Positions 20,656 through 30,723 of a stretch of DNA of 64,000 nt are shown one piece after another. The position numbers and the translations under genes are program-made. The stretch is from Pseudomonas iranensis. GTDB lineage: Bacteria > Pseudomonadota > Gammaproteobacteria > Pseudomonadales > Pseudomonadaceae. The notes under the pieces are model-generated. The model was not told the DNA's origin. It did no database searches and saw nothing but the letters and a program-made list of their open reading frames with translations. Each line of letters begins with the position of its first letter. Within the stretch, counting starts at the first letter, position 1. The stretch spans positions 4,154,001 through 4,218,000 of the forward strand of contig NZ_CP077092.1 in the NCBI RefSeq assembly GCF_014268585.2, in the 5' to 3' direction.

Positions 20656-22983
20656 GAAGTCGTCGTCGACAAACGGCAGAATCGCGTCCGCCACCGGTTG
20701 CAGCTGTCGCGTGATGTAGTGGTCGTAGTCGATGGCGGCGCGGCGTACCTCCAGCGGCTCCGGGCCGGCCAGGGTGATGACGTAGCTGATCCAGCCGCCG
20801 TTCTGATACTGCCGGGGCCGACCCTGCTCGGCGTTGTAGTCATCGGCCAGCCGCGCGGCGCGGACGTGCGGCGGTACGTTGCGTTCGTAATCGTCGAGAG
20901 TGCGGCGCAGACGTTTGCGGTAGATCAGCCGATCGTCGAACTCGCCGGCGAGGGTCTTGCGCACGTAATCGCGGACGTAATCCTGGTACGGCTTGCGCTG
21001 AAAAATCCGCTCATACAGTTCTTGCTGAAACTGCCGCGCCAGCAGCGACCAGTCGGTGCGCACCGTTTCCAGGCCTTTGTAGACCATTTCTTCGCTGCCA
21101 TCGGCGCGGGTGACGAGTCCAGCGTAGCGCTTCTTGCTGCCCTCCTCGGCGCCGCGAATGGTCGGCATCAGGAAGCGCTTGTAGTGAATCTCGAACTGCA
21201 ATTCCAGCGCGCTTTCCAGCCCATGTTCCTCGCGCACATGCGTGCGCCACCAGTCGTTGACGTGTTTGACCAGCGCATGGCCGATCTGCGCTGCTTCATC
21301 CTGACCGTGCAGACTGCGCAGCCAGACGAAGGTTGAATCGGTGTCGCCGTAAATGACGGCGTGGCCCTGTTCTTCGATCAACTGGCGAGTGCGCAACATG
21401 ATTTCGTGGCCGCGCAAGGTGATCGACGAGGCCAGCCGGGTATCGAAAAAACGGCAACCGCTGGAGCCGAGCACGCCGTAGAAGGCGTTCATGATGATCT
21501 TTAATGCCTGGGACAGCGGCGCATTGTGCTCGCGCTTGGCGGTTTCGCGCCCTTCGGCCACTCGCGCCACGATGGACGGCAGGCAATGGCGGGTGCGCGA
21601 GAAGCGTGCGCCACGAAAACCCGCTACCGAGTCAGCGTCGTCCGGGTGTTGCAGGCCCTCGATCAAGCCCACCGGGTCGATCAGAAAGGTGCGAATGATC
21701 GACGGGTAGAGGCTTTTGTAATCCAGGACCAACACCGATTCGTAAAGCCCCGGGCGTGAATCCATAACGAAACCGCCAGGGCTGGCCTGGGGTGGATTGG
21801 TGCCCAGATTGGGTGCAACGAAGCCCTGGCGGTGCATCAACGGCATGTACAAATGGGTGAACGCGGCGACCGAACCGCCGCTGCGGTCGGCCGGCAAACC
21901 GGTGACGCTGGCGCGTTCAAGCAAAAACGTCAGCAGTTCGGTCTTGGCGAAGATCCGCGTGACCAGCTCGCAGTCCTTGAGGTTGTATTTGGCCAGCGCC
22001 GGTTTGTCCTCGGCGAACATGCGGTTGATCTCGTCCATGCGCTGGTACGGATTGTTGATCGCCTTGCCTTCGCCAAGCAGGGTCTGCGCGACGTTTTCCA
22101 GGCTGAACGAGGGAAAACTCCAGGTCGCCGAACGCAACGACTCGATGCCATCGATGATCAGCCGCCCCGCTGCAGAGGCGAAGTAGTGATTGCGGCTGCC
22201 GTGCTCGCGCCACTGCATTTCTTCGCCGCCACGACCGATCTTCAGCGGCACGCCAAGACGCCGTGCGTGTTCGTGAAGGATGCGCAGGTCGAACTGCACA
22301 ACGTTCCAGCCAATGATCGCGTCGGGGTCGTGGCGGGCGAACCAGTCGTTGAGCTTCTTCAGAATGAGCGTGCGCGAATCGCAGTATTCAAGGTCGAAAT
22401 CGACAATGCTGGCGTCGCCGTTCGGCGCGCCGAGCATGTACACCTGGCGCTCGCCGCAGCCTTCCAGCGCGATGGAATACAGCTCGCCGTTTTCGGTGGT
22501 CTCGATGTCGAGTGAGACCAAGCGCAGCTTCGGCCGGTAATCGGGGTCGGGCTTCAGCTGGGCGTTGATCAGTACGCCGTCAGCATCCGGGGTGCCGCCA
22601 AACAGCACTGGCGCGGTGATGAAGCGCTCCATCAGATAGCGTTCCGGCGGGCGCACGTCGGCTTCGAAGACGTCGACGCCGGCGCGGTTGAGCGCGGTTT
22701 CGAGGCGCATCAACTGGCCGTGCTGCTGACAATACAGACCGAGCACCGGACGATGCTGGAAATCGAGCAAGGCCAACGGTCGCAGCTCTACATTCTTTTC
22801 ATCGTGCAGCAGACGCTCGGCCGCGTCTCGCTGTGCGGCGGGAATAAACGCGACCGACGGCTGATGCGCCAGACGCACGCGGCGCGGCCCGGCGTCCGTT
22901 GCCAGCCAGAACTCGACTTCGGTGCCGGCCGGCGTATCGCGCCAATGCCGGGTCAGGACGAAGCCCTGCTGTAAATCCACCAC
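20620..22983 (-). CDS. polB: DNA polymerase II (family B)
   Basis: A 787-residue family B polymerase, matching the E. coli Pol II length. The exonuclease motifs come first ([45 protein letters not shown]), then the polymerase motifs [29 protein letters not shown] and [11 protein letters not shown]. All catalytic acidic residues are intact, so it should have both DNA synthesis and 3'-5' proofreading. Pol II acts in SOS-induced lesion bypass and replication restart. The start region overlaps nothing; I did not see a clean LexA box next to it. The 3' end overlaps the DUF1810 gene. Confidence 0.96.
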   Translation of the reverse strand: MVDLQQGFVLTRHWRDTPAGTEVEFWLATDAGPRRVRLAHQPSVAFIPAAQRDAAERLLHDEKNVELRPLALLDFQHRPVLGLYCQQHGQLMRLETALNRAGVDVFEADVRPPERYLMERFITAPVLFGGTPDADGVLINAQLKPDPDYRPKLRLVSLDIETTENGELYSIALEGCGERQVYMLGAPNGDASIVDFDLEYCDSRTLILKKLNDWFARHDPDAIIGWNVVQFDLRILHEHARRLGVPLKIGRGGEEMQWREHGSRNHYFASAAGRLIIDGIESLRSATWSFPSFSLENVAQTLLGEGKAINNPYQRMDEINRMFAEDKPALAKYNLKDCELVTRIFAKTELLTFLLERASVTGLPADRSGGSVAAFTHLYMPLMHRQGFVAPNLGTNPPQASPGGFVMDSRPGLYESVLVLDYKSLYPSIIRTFLIDPVGLIEGLQHPDDADSVAGFRGARFSRTRHCLPSIVARVAEGRETAKREHNAPLSQALKIIMNAFYGVLGSSGCRFFDTRLASSITLRGHEIMLRTRQLIEEQGHAVIYGDTDSTFVWLRSLHGQDEAAQIGHALVKHVNDWWRTHVREEHGLESALELQFEIHYKRFLMPTIRGAEEGSKKRYAGLVTRADGSEEMVYKGLETVRTDWSLLARQFQQELYERIFQRKPYQDYVRDYVRKTLAGEFDDRLIYRKRLRRTLDDYERNVPPHVRAARLADDYNAEQGRPRQYQNGGWISYVITLAGPEPLEVRRAAIDYDHYITRQLQPVADAILPFVDDDFSTLIGGQLGLF

Positions 22984-23026
22984 TGCGACCTCAACGTTTC
23001 AATCAGAACGCCATTCTACGCAGGAT

Positions 23027-23144
23027 CTGTGGCGAGGGATTTATCTGTGGCGAGGGGATTTATCCCCGCTGGCCGCGAAGCGGCCCCGCTTTTAATGAAA
23101 GGGCCTGCTGCGCAGGCCAACGGGGATGAATCCCCTCGCCACAG
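23027..23144. repeat. palindromic repeat, CTGTGGCGAGGGGATTTATC family
   Basis: The left arm CTGTGGCGAGGGATTTAT is immediately followed by a second version CTGTGGCGAGGGGATTTATC, then an internal hairpin, then the right arm GGATGAATCCCCTCGCCACA. The doubled left arm is a visible tandem duplication. Confidence 0.88.
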
Positions 23145-23281
23145 ATGCTTCATTCACCGATACAAAGATGTTTTTTCCGGCAAATGGCGTTTTTTGCACG
23201 CTAACTGCCGCTTTGCCACCTTGCTCTGCGCGGCTGCGTCTACGATGCTTGATGAACAACGACAACACCTGAGTAACCGCC

Positions 23282-23722
23282 ATGAAGACCGTCGCCCAAC
23301 TGCTCAAGCTCAAAGATCAGAAAAATCAGGAAGTGCACCAGATCAAACCCGATCACATGGTGCTCGAAGCGCTGATGAAGATGGCCGAGAAAAACGTCGG
23401 CGCCTTGCTGGTGGTCGAAGACGACAAAGTGGTCGGCATCATCAGCGAGCGTGACTATGCACGCAAACTGGTGCTGCACGGGCGCTCTTCGGTCGGTACG
23501 CCAGTGCGCGACATCATGGTCAAGGACGTGATTACCGTCGACACCCGGCAAACCGTCGACACCTGCTTGGGCATCATGTCGGACAAACGCCTGCGCCACT
23601 TGCCGGTGGTCGAGGACGGCAAGTTGATCGGCCTGTTGTCGATCGGCGATCTGGTGAAGGAAGCGATTGCCGAACAGGCCGAGCTGATCAAACAGCTGGA
23701 GCAGTACATTCGCGGCGACTGA
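23282..23722 (+). CDS. CBS-domain protein
   Basis: A 146-residue protein made almost entirely of two CBS motifs, about 15-70 (VLEALMKMAEKNVGALLVVE, then VGIISERDYARK) and 78-135 (MSDKRLRHLPVVEDGKLIGL). Such tandem CBS modules bind adenine nucleotides such as AMP, ATP or NAD(H) and act as energy sensors or allosteric partners. No effector domain is fused. It stands alone between two repeats, so its target is unknown. Confidence 0.9.
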   Translation: MKTVAQLLKLKDQKNQEVHQIKPDHMVLEALMKMAEKNVGALLVVEDDKVVGIISERDYARKLVLHGRSSVGTPVRDIMVKDVITVDTRQTVDTCLGIMSDKRLRHLPVVEDGKLIGLLSIGDLVKEAIAEQAELIKQLEQYIRGD

Positions 23723-23742
23723 GCCCACCGCCGTGATCCCCT

Positions 23743-23770
23743 TGTGGGAGCGAGCCTGCTTGCGAATGCG
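23743..23770. repeat. single REP copy
   Basis: TGTGGGAGCGAGCCTGCTTG is a lone REP unit with one change from the usual CTCGCGAA end. No inverted partner follows; another repeat family begins 14 bases later. Confidence 0.8.
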
Positions 23771-23783
23771 CCAGGTCAGTGAT

Positions 23784-23893
23784 GATCGTTCCCACGCTCT
23801 GCGTGGGAATGCAGCCCGGGACGCTCCGCGTCCCTCTAAAGCCGAACGCGGAGCGTCCGTTGAGGCATTCCCACGCAGAGCGTGGGAACGATC
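23784..23893. repeat. palindromic repeat, GATCGTTCCCACGCTCTGCG family
   Basis: Arms GATCGTTCCCACGCTCTGCG and CGCAGAGCGTGGGAACGATC are perfect inverted copies, each containing its own small hairpin, with a third hairpin (GGACGCTCCGCGTCC) in the loop. It is the only copy of this family in the window and lies between convergent genes. Confidence 0.9.
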
Positions 23894-23900
23894 TCGCCCG

Positions 23901-24524
23901 TCAGGCCGGCCAATGCCGCTCAAACACCGGTGCCAGCACCGGGTGCCGGTCGATCCTTTGCAGCCACGCATAAAAGCCCGGGCGGGTCTGGCGCAGGTGT
24001 TCGCGGCTGCCGGCCCAGCGGCTCACCACGGCTGCCAGCACATCCAGTGCGCCGGGCGTTTCGTCATCCAGATATAGCTCCCCGGAAAACTGATCGGCAA
24101 ACACCTCCCAACTGAAGTGCAAGCGCTGGCGGGCGCCGGCGATCAGGTTTTGCCGTGCGCTCTCGTCGGGCGTGCTCAGCCAGCGCTCGGGGTAATCGAT
24201 GATGCCGACCGCCGCATAGCAATTGCTGACGATATAGGCGAGACCGCGAATCGCCTGATCACGATCGGCAGCCTTGCTCGGCAGCAGGCCGGACTTGGGA
24301 AACGTCAGGCCCAGGTGAATCAGGATCGCCGCACTTTCGGTCATGGCGCTGCCGTCCGGCAGTTGCAGGGTCGGTATCTGTTTCAACGGATTGAGTTTGC
24401 CCAGCGCCTCGTCGGCCTCGGCGCTGGCTTCGGTATCAATGAAGCGATAGGCGATCTGGCACAACTCCAGTGCCGCCTCGATGGCAGCCGCGCCGGAATT
24501 CTTGTGCCCGTAGAGCTGGTACAT
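23901..24524 (-). CDS. glutathione S-transferase family protein
   Basis: A 207-residue two-domain GST. The thioredoxin-like N-terminal domain starts MYQLYGHKNSGAAAIEAALE and includes NPLKQIPTLQLPDGSAMTES, the glutathione-binding cis-Pro and Glu-Ser segment. The helical C-terminal domain covers about 85-207. I start at the ATG at 24524 because GGGGGA lies 6 bases upstream and the fold begins there. It conjugates or transfers glutathione; the substrate cannot be predicted. No linked pathway genes. Confidence 0.87.
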   Translation of the reverse strand: MYQLYGHKNSGAAAIEAALELCQIAYRFIDTEASAEADEALGKLNPLKQIPTLQLPDGSAMTESAAILIHLGLTFPKSGLLPSKAADRDQAIRGLAYIVSNCYAAVGIIDYPERWLSTPDESARQNLIAGARQRLHFSWEVFADQFSGELYLDDETPGALDVLAAVVSRWAGSREHLRQTRPGFYAWLQRIDRHPVLAPVFERHWPA

Positions 24525-24775
24525 GTCCGTTCCCCCGATAAGGCCTTTGCACAGGGTAGATGGCTGGCTGGCCTGACGTAGAAAATTCTGCATATGTGTC
24601 ATGATTGGCACGTTTTTCCCATGCACTGCCGACTTGCGAAATCAACCTTCGCCAATCAGCGCTGGCGGTGCCCATCCCGCACCAAGAGCATTCATCGAAC
24701 GCTATCCGCGTTCTTGTAAGGTGCGACAGCGAACCAAAAGTTCGCCTGTCCGAGCTGGCAATAAGGAGTTCACCT

Positions 24776-24883
24776 GTGAATCTTCAAATGCTCCGCCGTA
24801 CGACATACCCGACTCACTCGCAAATCCAGCCCCAAGTTCAGCCGAGCCTATTCAGCCTGGCGCGTTTCTCCTTTATTACCTGA
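24776..24883 (+). CDS. possible 35-residue small peptide
   Basis: A GTG at 24776 has an excellent ribosome site, AAGGAG with a 7-base gap, and opens a 35-codon frame with residues such as MLRRTTYPTHSQIQ and a hydrophobic end. Nothing else supports it: no known family, odd composition, and the region is otherwise non-coding. It may be a leader peptide or a chance frame. Confidence 0.25.
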   Translation: MNLQMLRRTTYPTHSQIQPQVQPSLFSLARFSFIT

Positions 24884-25480
24884 AACTCAATGCACACTCT
24901 GCGTGCCTGGCGATCGAGCAATCGCCGGGCGCCAAGTGTTATTTATTTTTTAAATACGGCAATTAATAAAAGGCACAACAACAGGATTGTCGAACAATGA
25001 CTTTCCGTCATTGAAGTTGCACCAAAAGCGCACGCCCGAATGTGACGCAGTTAACCAATACTCCAGAATCAAAATAAGGAATATGTCCTGTGAACCGCTG
25101 AATGACTGACCTGCACCAAATCGATTCGCTACGCACCGATAGGTGCTAAGCCTGATCACCGAGCAGCCGCTCTATCCCGCCGGTTTGCGTGATACAGCGT
25201 TCCCTCTGACTCGCTCTGGAAAAAGCCCTTCTGCGAGGACTTTAGGATCACTTCGCGCCGAATAAAACAGTGGGCGAACTTGAAACTTATATAAATGCGA
25301 CATCAGTAACACCGAAGATTTGCGTTCAACCCGTTTCAGCAACATCTGGCACACCTGTTGCAAACTGTAACAAACCTGAGACAGCTCACGTCCCCACACA
25401 ACAACAAGCCACGGAATGGATAATGAACAATCGATATAGATGCTACTAAGCCACTAAGTTTGTTCGAGGCCGTTTAAACA

Positions 25481-25495
25481 GATAGTTCAACTATC
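25481..25495. promoter_or_regulatory. 15-base palindrome upstream of tonB-exbBD
   Basis: GATAGTTCAACTATC is a perfect palindrome around a central C, 102 bases before the tonB start. Its size and position suit an operator for a dimeric regulator. It is not a good match to the Fur consensus. Confidence 0.4.
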
Positions 25496-25597
25496 GGCTC
25501 GCGTACACCTTGAAGAAAGTTACACCTACTCACTCGAACATCAGCCAGATGTTCGGACGGCACCTTATTGCCCTTCATCTGACCCGAGGGAGCTTTA

Positions 25598-26422
25598 ATG
25601 AACGATGCGGTAAAGCACAAAACCCTGCCGGGGCCGTTGCAGCAAGCGCCGGTCCCGCCGGCAACGGGCAGGCCGGCGTTTACAGCCAATACGTCACGAC
25701 CCGGCGGGTTGAACAAACCACAGATGCTCTTGCTGATCGCCGTGTCGGCGCTGATACACGGCGGCGCGTGGTGGTTCTTCCATCAGGCGCGTCCTGAGCC
25801 ACTGCCGACGCCGCCGGAAATTCCGGAAATGACCGTCGAGCTGACCAGCCCGACGCCTCCGGCCCCGCCGACACCGGAACCACCTCCACCGCCCCCGCCT
25901 CCACCGCCGCCGGAACCCGAGCAGCCGGTGGAAGACGAGGACGCGGTCAAGCCGCCGCCCAAACCGGTGGAGAAGCCCAAGCCGATCGAAAAACCAAAAC
26001 CGGTCGAGAAACCCAAACCGGTGAAGAAAGTCGAGCCACCAAAAGCGCCGCCAGCCCCGGCGCAACCTGCCGCACCTGCGGCGCCGACGACACCGAGCGC
26101 ACCACCGGCACCACCTGCTGCGCCCGCTCCGGTCAAGGAATCGGCGGCGATTTCCGGCCTGGCCAGCCTTGGCAACCCGCCGCCGGAATACCCGTCGCTG
26201 GCGCTGCGGCGCAACTGGGAAGGCAGCGTGGTGCTGCGCATTCAGGTGCTGGCCAACGGCCGTGCCGGCAGCGTGACGGTGACCAAGTCCAGCGGCAAAC
26301 CGCAACTGGATGAGGCGGCCGTCGCGGCGGTGAAGAACTGGAAGTTCATTCCGGCCAAGCGCGGCGACACGCCGATCGACGGCTTCGCCACCCAGACCAT
26401 CGATTTCAAATTGCCGCAATGA
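25598..26422 (+). CDS. tonB: TonB energy-transducing protein
   Basis: A 274-residue TonB. The N-terminus is cytoplasmic, then one membrane helix around 43-62 carrying the functional SxxxH motif (SALIHGG). A long periplasmic spacer is rich in Pro, with a run of prolines followed by EKPKP/VEKPKP repeats at about 115-150. The C-terminal domain begins near 195 with YPSLALRRNWEGSVVLRIQV and ends with the conserved NWKFIPAK segment. It passes proton-motive force to outer-membrane receptors. It heads the tonB-exbB-exbD operon beside a TonB receptor and the Yej importer, so it may be a system-specific TonB. Confidence 0.92.
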   Translation: MNDAVKHKTLPGPLQQAPVPPATGRPAFTANTSRPGGLNKPQMLLLIAVSALIHGGAWWFFHQARPEPLPTPPEIPEMTVELTSPTPPAPPTPEPPPPPPPPPPPEPEQPVEDEDAVKPPPKPVEKPKPIEKPKPVEKPKPVKKVEPPKAPPAPAQPAAPAAPTTPSAPPAPPAAPAPVKESAAISGLASLGNPPPEYPSLALRRNWEGSVVLRIQVLANGRAGSVTVTKSSGKPQLDEAAVAAVKNWKFIPAKRGDTPIDGFATQTIDFKLPQ

Positions 26423-26467
26423 CGGCGCAACCGACTCATTACTGATTAACGCAAGCGAGGTGTAGCC

Positions 26468-27175
26468 ATGAACGATTCACTGTCTTCGATGATTGTCCCC
26501 GGTGTGCTCTGGGGCCTGGTGCTGTTTTCCGTGGTCAGTTGGGCGATCCTGCTGGTCAAGTCGGCCCAGTACCTGCGCCAGAAAGCGCAGAACAAGCAGT
26601 TCGCCAAAGCCTTCTGGAGCGCGCCGGACCTGCTCACCGCCGCCGAACACGCCAGCCAGTATCCAGGCTCGCTGGCGCGCATCGCCAGCAGCGGTTTCGA
26701 AGCCCTGCTGGTGGAAGAGTCGCCGCGTACCACGCAACAACTGGCGCACACCATCAACCGTTCCGATCGCCTGGAACGCAACCTGCGCCAGCAGATCCAG
26801 AAGGAACGTCGCTCGCTGGAAAACGGCCAGGCGATTCTCGCCAGTATCGGCAGCACCGCGCCGTTCATTGGCCTGTTCGGCACCGTGTGGGGAATCATGG
26901 AAGCCCTGCAAAGCATTGGCGAAACCGGCTCGGCCAGCCTTGAAGCGGTCGCCGGGCCTATCGGCCACGCGCTGATCGCCACTGGCGTGGGCATCGCCGT
27001 CGCGGTGCCGGCGGTGCTGATCTACAACTTCTTCCTGCGTCGGCTGAAACTCGCCTCGGCGGACATGGACGACTTCGCCCACGACTTCGACGCCCTCGCC
27101 TCGCGCAGTGCGTTTTCCATCAGCCGCCAGGCCATCGCCAGCAAAAGCACCACCGCCGTGCGGGAGGCCAGCTGA
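26468..27175 (+). CDS. exbB: ExbB-type proton-channel subunit (MotA/TolQ/ExbB family)
   Basis: A 235-residue inner-membrane protein with three helices: about 8-30 (VPGVLWGLVLFSVVSWAILL), and two near the end including STAPFIGLFGTVWGIMEAL and GVGIAVAVPAVLIYNFFLRR. This is the ExbB/TolQ fold; with ExbD it forms the proton channel that powers TonB. It is the middle gene between tonB and exbD, and its stop shares one base with the exbD start (TGATG), implying coupled translation. TolQ is excluded by the TonB neighbour. Confidence 0.92.
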   Translation: MNDSLSSMIVPGVLWGLVLFSVVSWAILLVKSAQYLRQKAQNKQFAKAFWSAPDLLTAAEHASQYPGSLARIASSGFEALLVEESPRTTQQLAHTINRSDRLERNLRQQIQKERRSLENGQAILASIGSTAPFIGLFGTVWGIMEALQSIGETGSASLEAVAGPIGHALIATGVGIAVAVPAVLIYNFFLRRLKLASADMDDFAHDFDALASRSAFSISRQAIASKSTTAVREAS

Positions 27176-27576
27176 TGTCCTTCTCCACTCAAGACAGCGA
27201 TGAAGTGCTCAGCGAAATGAACGTCACGCCGCTGGTCGACGTCATGCTCGTGCTGCTGGTGGTGTTCATTGTCACCGCGCCGCTGATGACCAACGCGATC
27301 AAGGTCAACCTGCCGAAAACCGACGCCGTCGCCCCCGCAGAAAAGAAAGACCCGGTGGTGGTCAGCGTTGATCAGGATGGCAAGTTCTATCTGGCCAAGA
27401 CCGAACTGGCCCCGGAATCCCTCGAGGCCAGCCTCAAGGAGGTCAAGGCCAAAGACGCCGAAGTGCGTGTGCAATTGCAGGCCGATGCCGCCGTCAATTA
27501 CGGCCAGGTGGCCAAGGCCATGGCATCGATCGAACGCTCCGGCATCAGCAAGATTTCGGTGATGACCACCCACTGA
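27175..27576 (+). CDS. exbD: ExbD-type proton-channel subunit
   Basis: A 133-residue single-span membrane protein. The short cytoplasmic start is followed by NVTPLVDVMLVLLVVFIVTA with the essential membrane Asp, then a periplasmic domain (about 45-133) containing NLPKTD and VQLQADAAVNYGQVAKAMAS. It partners ExbB to drive TonB. The start codon overlaps the exbB stop by one base. A hairpin follows the stop codon closely, before the receptor gene. Confidence 0.93.
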   Translation: MSFSTQDSDEVLSEMNVTPLVDVMLVLLVVFIVTAPLMTNAIKVNLPKTDAVAPAEKKDPVVVSVDQDGKFYLAKTELAPESLEASLKEVKAKDAEVRVQLQADAAVNYGQVAKAMASIERSGISKISVMTTH

Positions 27577-27578
27577 GT

Positions 27579-27618
27579 GCGGTGCCGGATGGGTGATGAA
27601 ACACCCGCCCGGCACCGC
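27579..27618 (+). terminator. strong hairpin after exbD
   Basis: GCGGTGCCGG and CCGGCACCGC pair, with GGGTG/CACCC extending the stem and an ATGAAA loop. On the + strand it is followed by A's rather than T's, so it may be an mRNA-stabilising or attenuating hairpin rather than a full terminator. It separates tonB-exbBD from the receptor. Confidence 0.5.
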
Positions 27619-27786
27619 TGAAAAAAGAAATCCCGTCGCACCCGGCCGACCGAAACAACGCTACGCGTCTTCGGAGGGGATCGGCTTGCTTGAAGAAAGT
27701 GGTTTTCCGCGCGCGGTATCACCGGAAGCGGAGCAATGAGCGGCTCACAAGGCCAATTCGATAACGTCTGAAAATCGGAAACAACC

Positions 27787-30497
27787 ATGCTGATGAACAC
27801 TCCACGCTTCACGCTCAAACCTTTGGTGGCAACGATGTCTCGCCACCGTTTCGTTCCGCTGTATCTGGTGGCCATGGGGATGGGCGCCGGGACCGTGCAA
27901 GCGGCCGAGGACGACAACAGCGCCACGCCGGCAGCCGCTGTCGTGGCGGCGCCGACCACGCAACTGCAACGGGTCGAAGTGACCGGTTCGGCGATTCGCC
28001 GGGTCGATGCGGAAACGGCGGTGCCGATCACCATCCTCAAGGCTGAGGAACTGCGCAAACAGGGCGTGACCACCACCGCCGAACTGGTCCAGCGCATCAC
28101 CGGTAGTCAGTCGATCAACAACAGCGCCGGCTCCGTCGGCGCGGCCACTGGCGGTGCGTCGTTTGCCGACATGCGCGGCATCGGCGCGAACAAGACGCTG
28201 GTGCTGCTCAATGGTCGACGCCTGGCCAACAACGCCCTGTCGGGGACCAACTCGGCCGGCGGCGCGGTGGACCTGAACATGATCCCGTTCGCCGCCATCG
28301 AACGCGTGGAAGTGCTGCGCGACGGCGCCTCGGCCCTGTACGGCACCGACGCCATCGGCGGTGTGATCAACTTCATCACCAAGAAATCCCTTACCGACGG
28401 CGCGTTGACCCTCGGTGGCGAAACGCCGACCCACAGCGGTGGCGGCGCGACCAAGGACATGAGCGCCAGTTGGGGCTACGGCGATCTGGAAGAAGACCGC
28501 TTCAACGTCCTCGGCGTGTTCAACTACAACAAGCAGCAGAACCTCGACGCCAACGACCGCTCCTTCGCCACCGACTACGCGCCCGGTCGCGGTCTCGATC
28601 AGACCTCCGGCACCGCGTTTCCCGGCAACTACAGCCAGAACGGCAACGCCACCAACCCGTTGGCCAACAGCAACTGCAACGGCCCCAACCTGATCGCCCG
28701 CGACGGCTTGTGCCGCTTCAGCACCCGTGAATACATCGATCTGGTGCCACAGACCGAGAAGACCTCGTTCTTCGGCAAGACCACTGCCAAGCTCGGCGAT
28801 GATCACAATGCCAACCTTGAATATTTCTGGTCGGCAACAACAACGCCGTCGCCGTCGGCCCGGCGCCACTGACCGGTCTGAGCCTGGATTCCTCGTCGCC
28901 CTACTACCCCGGCAACGGCATCACCCCGGCGCCGACCGATTTCGCCCTCGACCCGACGCAGCCGGTCGATGTGAACTGGCGTGAAACCGCTGCCGGCCCG
29001 CGTGAATCGAAAGACCAGAACACCAGCCAGCGCTTTCTGCTGAGCTTCGATGGTCTGGTTGGCGGCTGGGATTACAACGTCGGCGCCTCGTACAATCAGA
29101 ACAAAATCGTCTCCAGCGTCACCAGTGGTTATGTCAGCGACCAGGCGATGATTGACGGCCTGGCCAGCGGTCTGCTCAACCCGTTCGGCCCGCAGACCGC
29201 TGCCGGCCAGCAGTACATCGACGCCGCCGCGTACCACGGCGCCTACTCCACAGCCGTGGGCCGCGTTGCCGGTTTCGATGGCCGCGTCAGCCGTGAAATC
29301 GGCGACTGGTTCGGCGCAGGTCCGTCCGGTCTGGCGCTGGGCGGCGAGTACCGCAAGGAGAAATTCCATCAGGACTTCGAGTCGTTCGCCGGCGACATCC
29401 AGAGCCTCGGCATCGACCCGGCCGGTAGCGTCGAAGGTGATCGCAGCGTCAAGGCCGCCTATGCCGAACTCAACGTGCCGGTGCTCGACAGCCTTGAATT
29501 GTCCGCCGCTGTGCGCCACGACAAATACAGCGACTTCGGCAGCACCACCAACCCGAAATACTCGTTCCGTTATCAGCCGTTGAAAGAGCTGGTGGTGCGT
29601 GGCGCCTACAGTGAAGGCTTCCGTGCGCCGTCGCTGTACGAGCTGTATTCGCCGCGCAGCATCACTTTCACTCAGGGCTACTACAACGACCCGGTGCTGT
29701 GTACCGGCGGTGTGGTGCAACCGGGCGGCAACGGCGGCCGCGATTGCGGTCAGCAGTTCCTCAACCAGATTGGCGGCAACGAGGATCTGGCCCCGGAGAA
29801 GGCGCGCAACGTGACGTTGGGCTTCGTCTACCAGCCGATCAGCAACCTCTCGGTGGGTCTGGATTTCTGGTGGATTCACATCTCCAACCAGATCCAGCCG
29901 TTCCCGGAATCCACCGTGTTCGATCAGGCCGGATCCTACCCGGACCGCTTCGTGCGCAACGCCGACGGCACGCTTAACTACATCGTTACCGGCAACGCCA
30001 ACCTCGGCATCGTCGAAACCAATGGTGTCGATGTGTCGCTCGACTATCGCTTCCCGAACACGCCGTACGGTCAGTTCGGCCTCGGTCTGCAAGGCACCTA
30101 TGTCGACGAGTACGACTTCCAGAGCACCATCAAAGGCCCGTTCACCGACAAGGTCGGCGACTTTCAGGGTGACGGCGTGATCGCGCGCTGGAAGCACAAC
30201 CTCACCGGCAGCTGGAGCCTGGGTGCGGCGCGAGCAGCGCTGACCAACCGCTTCACCACCGGTTACAACGATTACGACCGCGACACCCATTCGCGCGTGG
30301 CCTCGTATTCGGTGTGGGATCTGTCGGCCGGTTACACCTTCAACAAGGTACTCGACGTCGATGCCGGGATGAAGAACGTGTTCGACCGCAACCCGCCGTT
30401 CTCCAACCAGGCTTACAACTTCCAGAGCGGCTATGACCCGCGCTACACCGACCCGCTGGGCCGGACATTGTTTGCGCGCATGACTTACCACTTCTAA
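27787..30497 (+). pseudogene. TonB-dependent outer-membrane receptor, interrupted by a one-base frameshift
   Basis: Two frames together encode a full receptor of about 903 residues. The first frame (27787-28872) has a signal peptide ending near TVQAAEDD, the plug start VEVTGSAIRRVDAETAVPIT, the plug core NKTLVLLNGRRLANN and ERVEVLRDGASALYGTDAIG. The second frame (readable from about 28833, to 30497) holds the barrel, ending RTLFARMTYHF with the terminal aromatic. Reading changes by one base near 28828-28836, in GGTCGGCAACAACAAC; one base appears lost. Everything else is well preserved, so the break is recent, a sequencing error, or bypassed. Plug style resembles carbohydrate/peptide-type receptors more than siderophore ones. 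It sits between tonB-exbBD and yejABEF. Confidence 0.85.
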
Positions 30498-30520
30498 CCC
30501 CAAATAAAACGCATCCCTCT

Positions 30521-30684
30521 GTGGGAGCGAGCCTTTGTGGTGAGGGGATTTATCCCCGATGGGGTGCGAAGCTCCCCCAGGACCTGCCGACGCGGAGCAT
30601 CAGAAGTACAGCATGCATTGATCTTGCGACTGCCGCGCAGCCGATCGGGGATACATCCCCTCGCCACAAGGGCTCGCTCCCACC
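30521..30684. repeat. nested repeat: TGTGGCGAGGGG-type palindrome inside a REP pair
   Basis: TGTGGGAGCGAGCC at 30521-30534 and GGGCTCGCTCCCA at 30671-30683 are the outer halves of a REP pair. Between them, 30535-30670 is a complete element of the other family (TTGTGGTGAGGGGATTTATC at the left, ATCCCCTCGCCACAA at the right). The inner element appears to have inserted inside a REP unit. Confidence 0.85.
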
Positions 30685-30723
30685 GGGGGTCCGGGTTCCT
30701 TCAGGGATTTCAAGGGTGACTTC

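Larger units (their letters stand above)
24525..25597. other. 1.07-kb AT-richer gap before the tonB operon
   Basis: I see no gene of normal size on either strand; the open frames here have poor codon use and no recognisable domain. The centre (about 24900-25450) is clearly richer in A and T than its surroundings. Structures seen are a hairpin GGCGAT/ATCGCC near 24908-24925 followed later by a T-rich run, a small hairpin AATGAC/GTCATT near 25000, and the palindrome at 25481-25495. The last 150 bases must hold the tonB promoter. It could be the scar of a lost or degenerated element. Confidence 0.5.
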
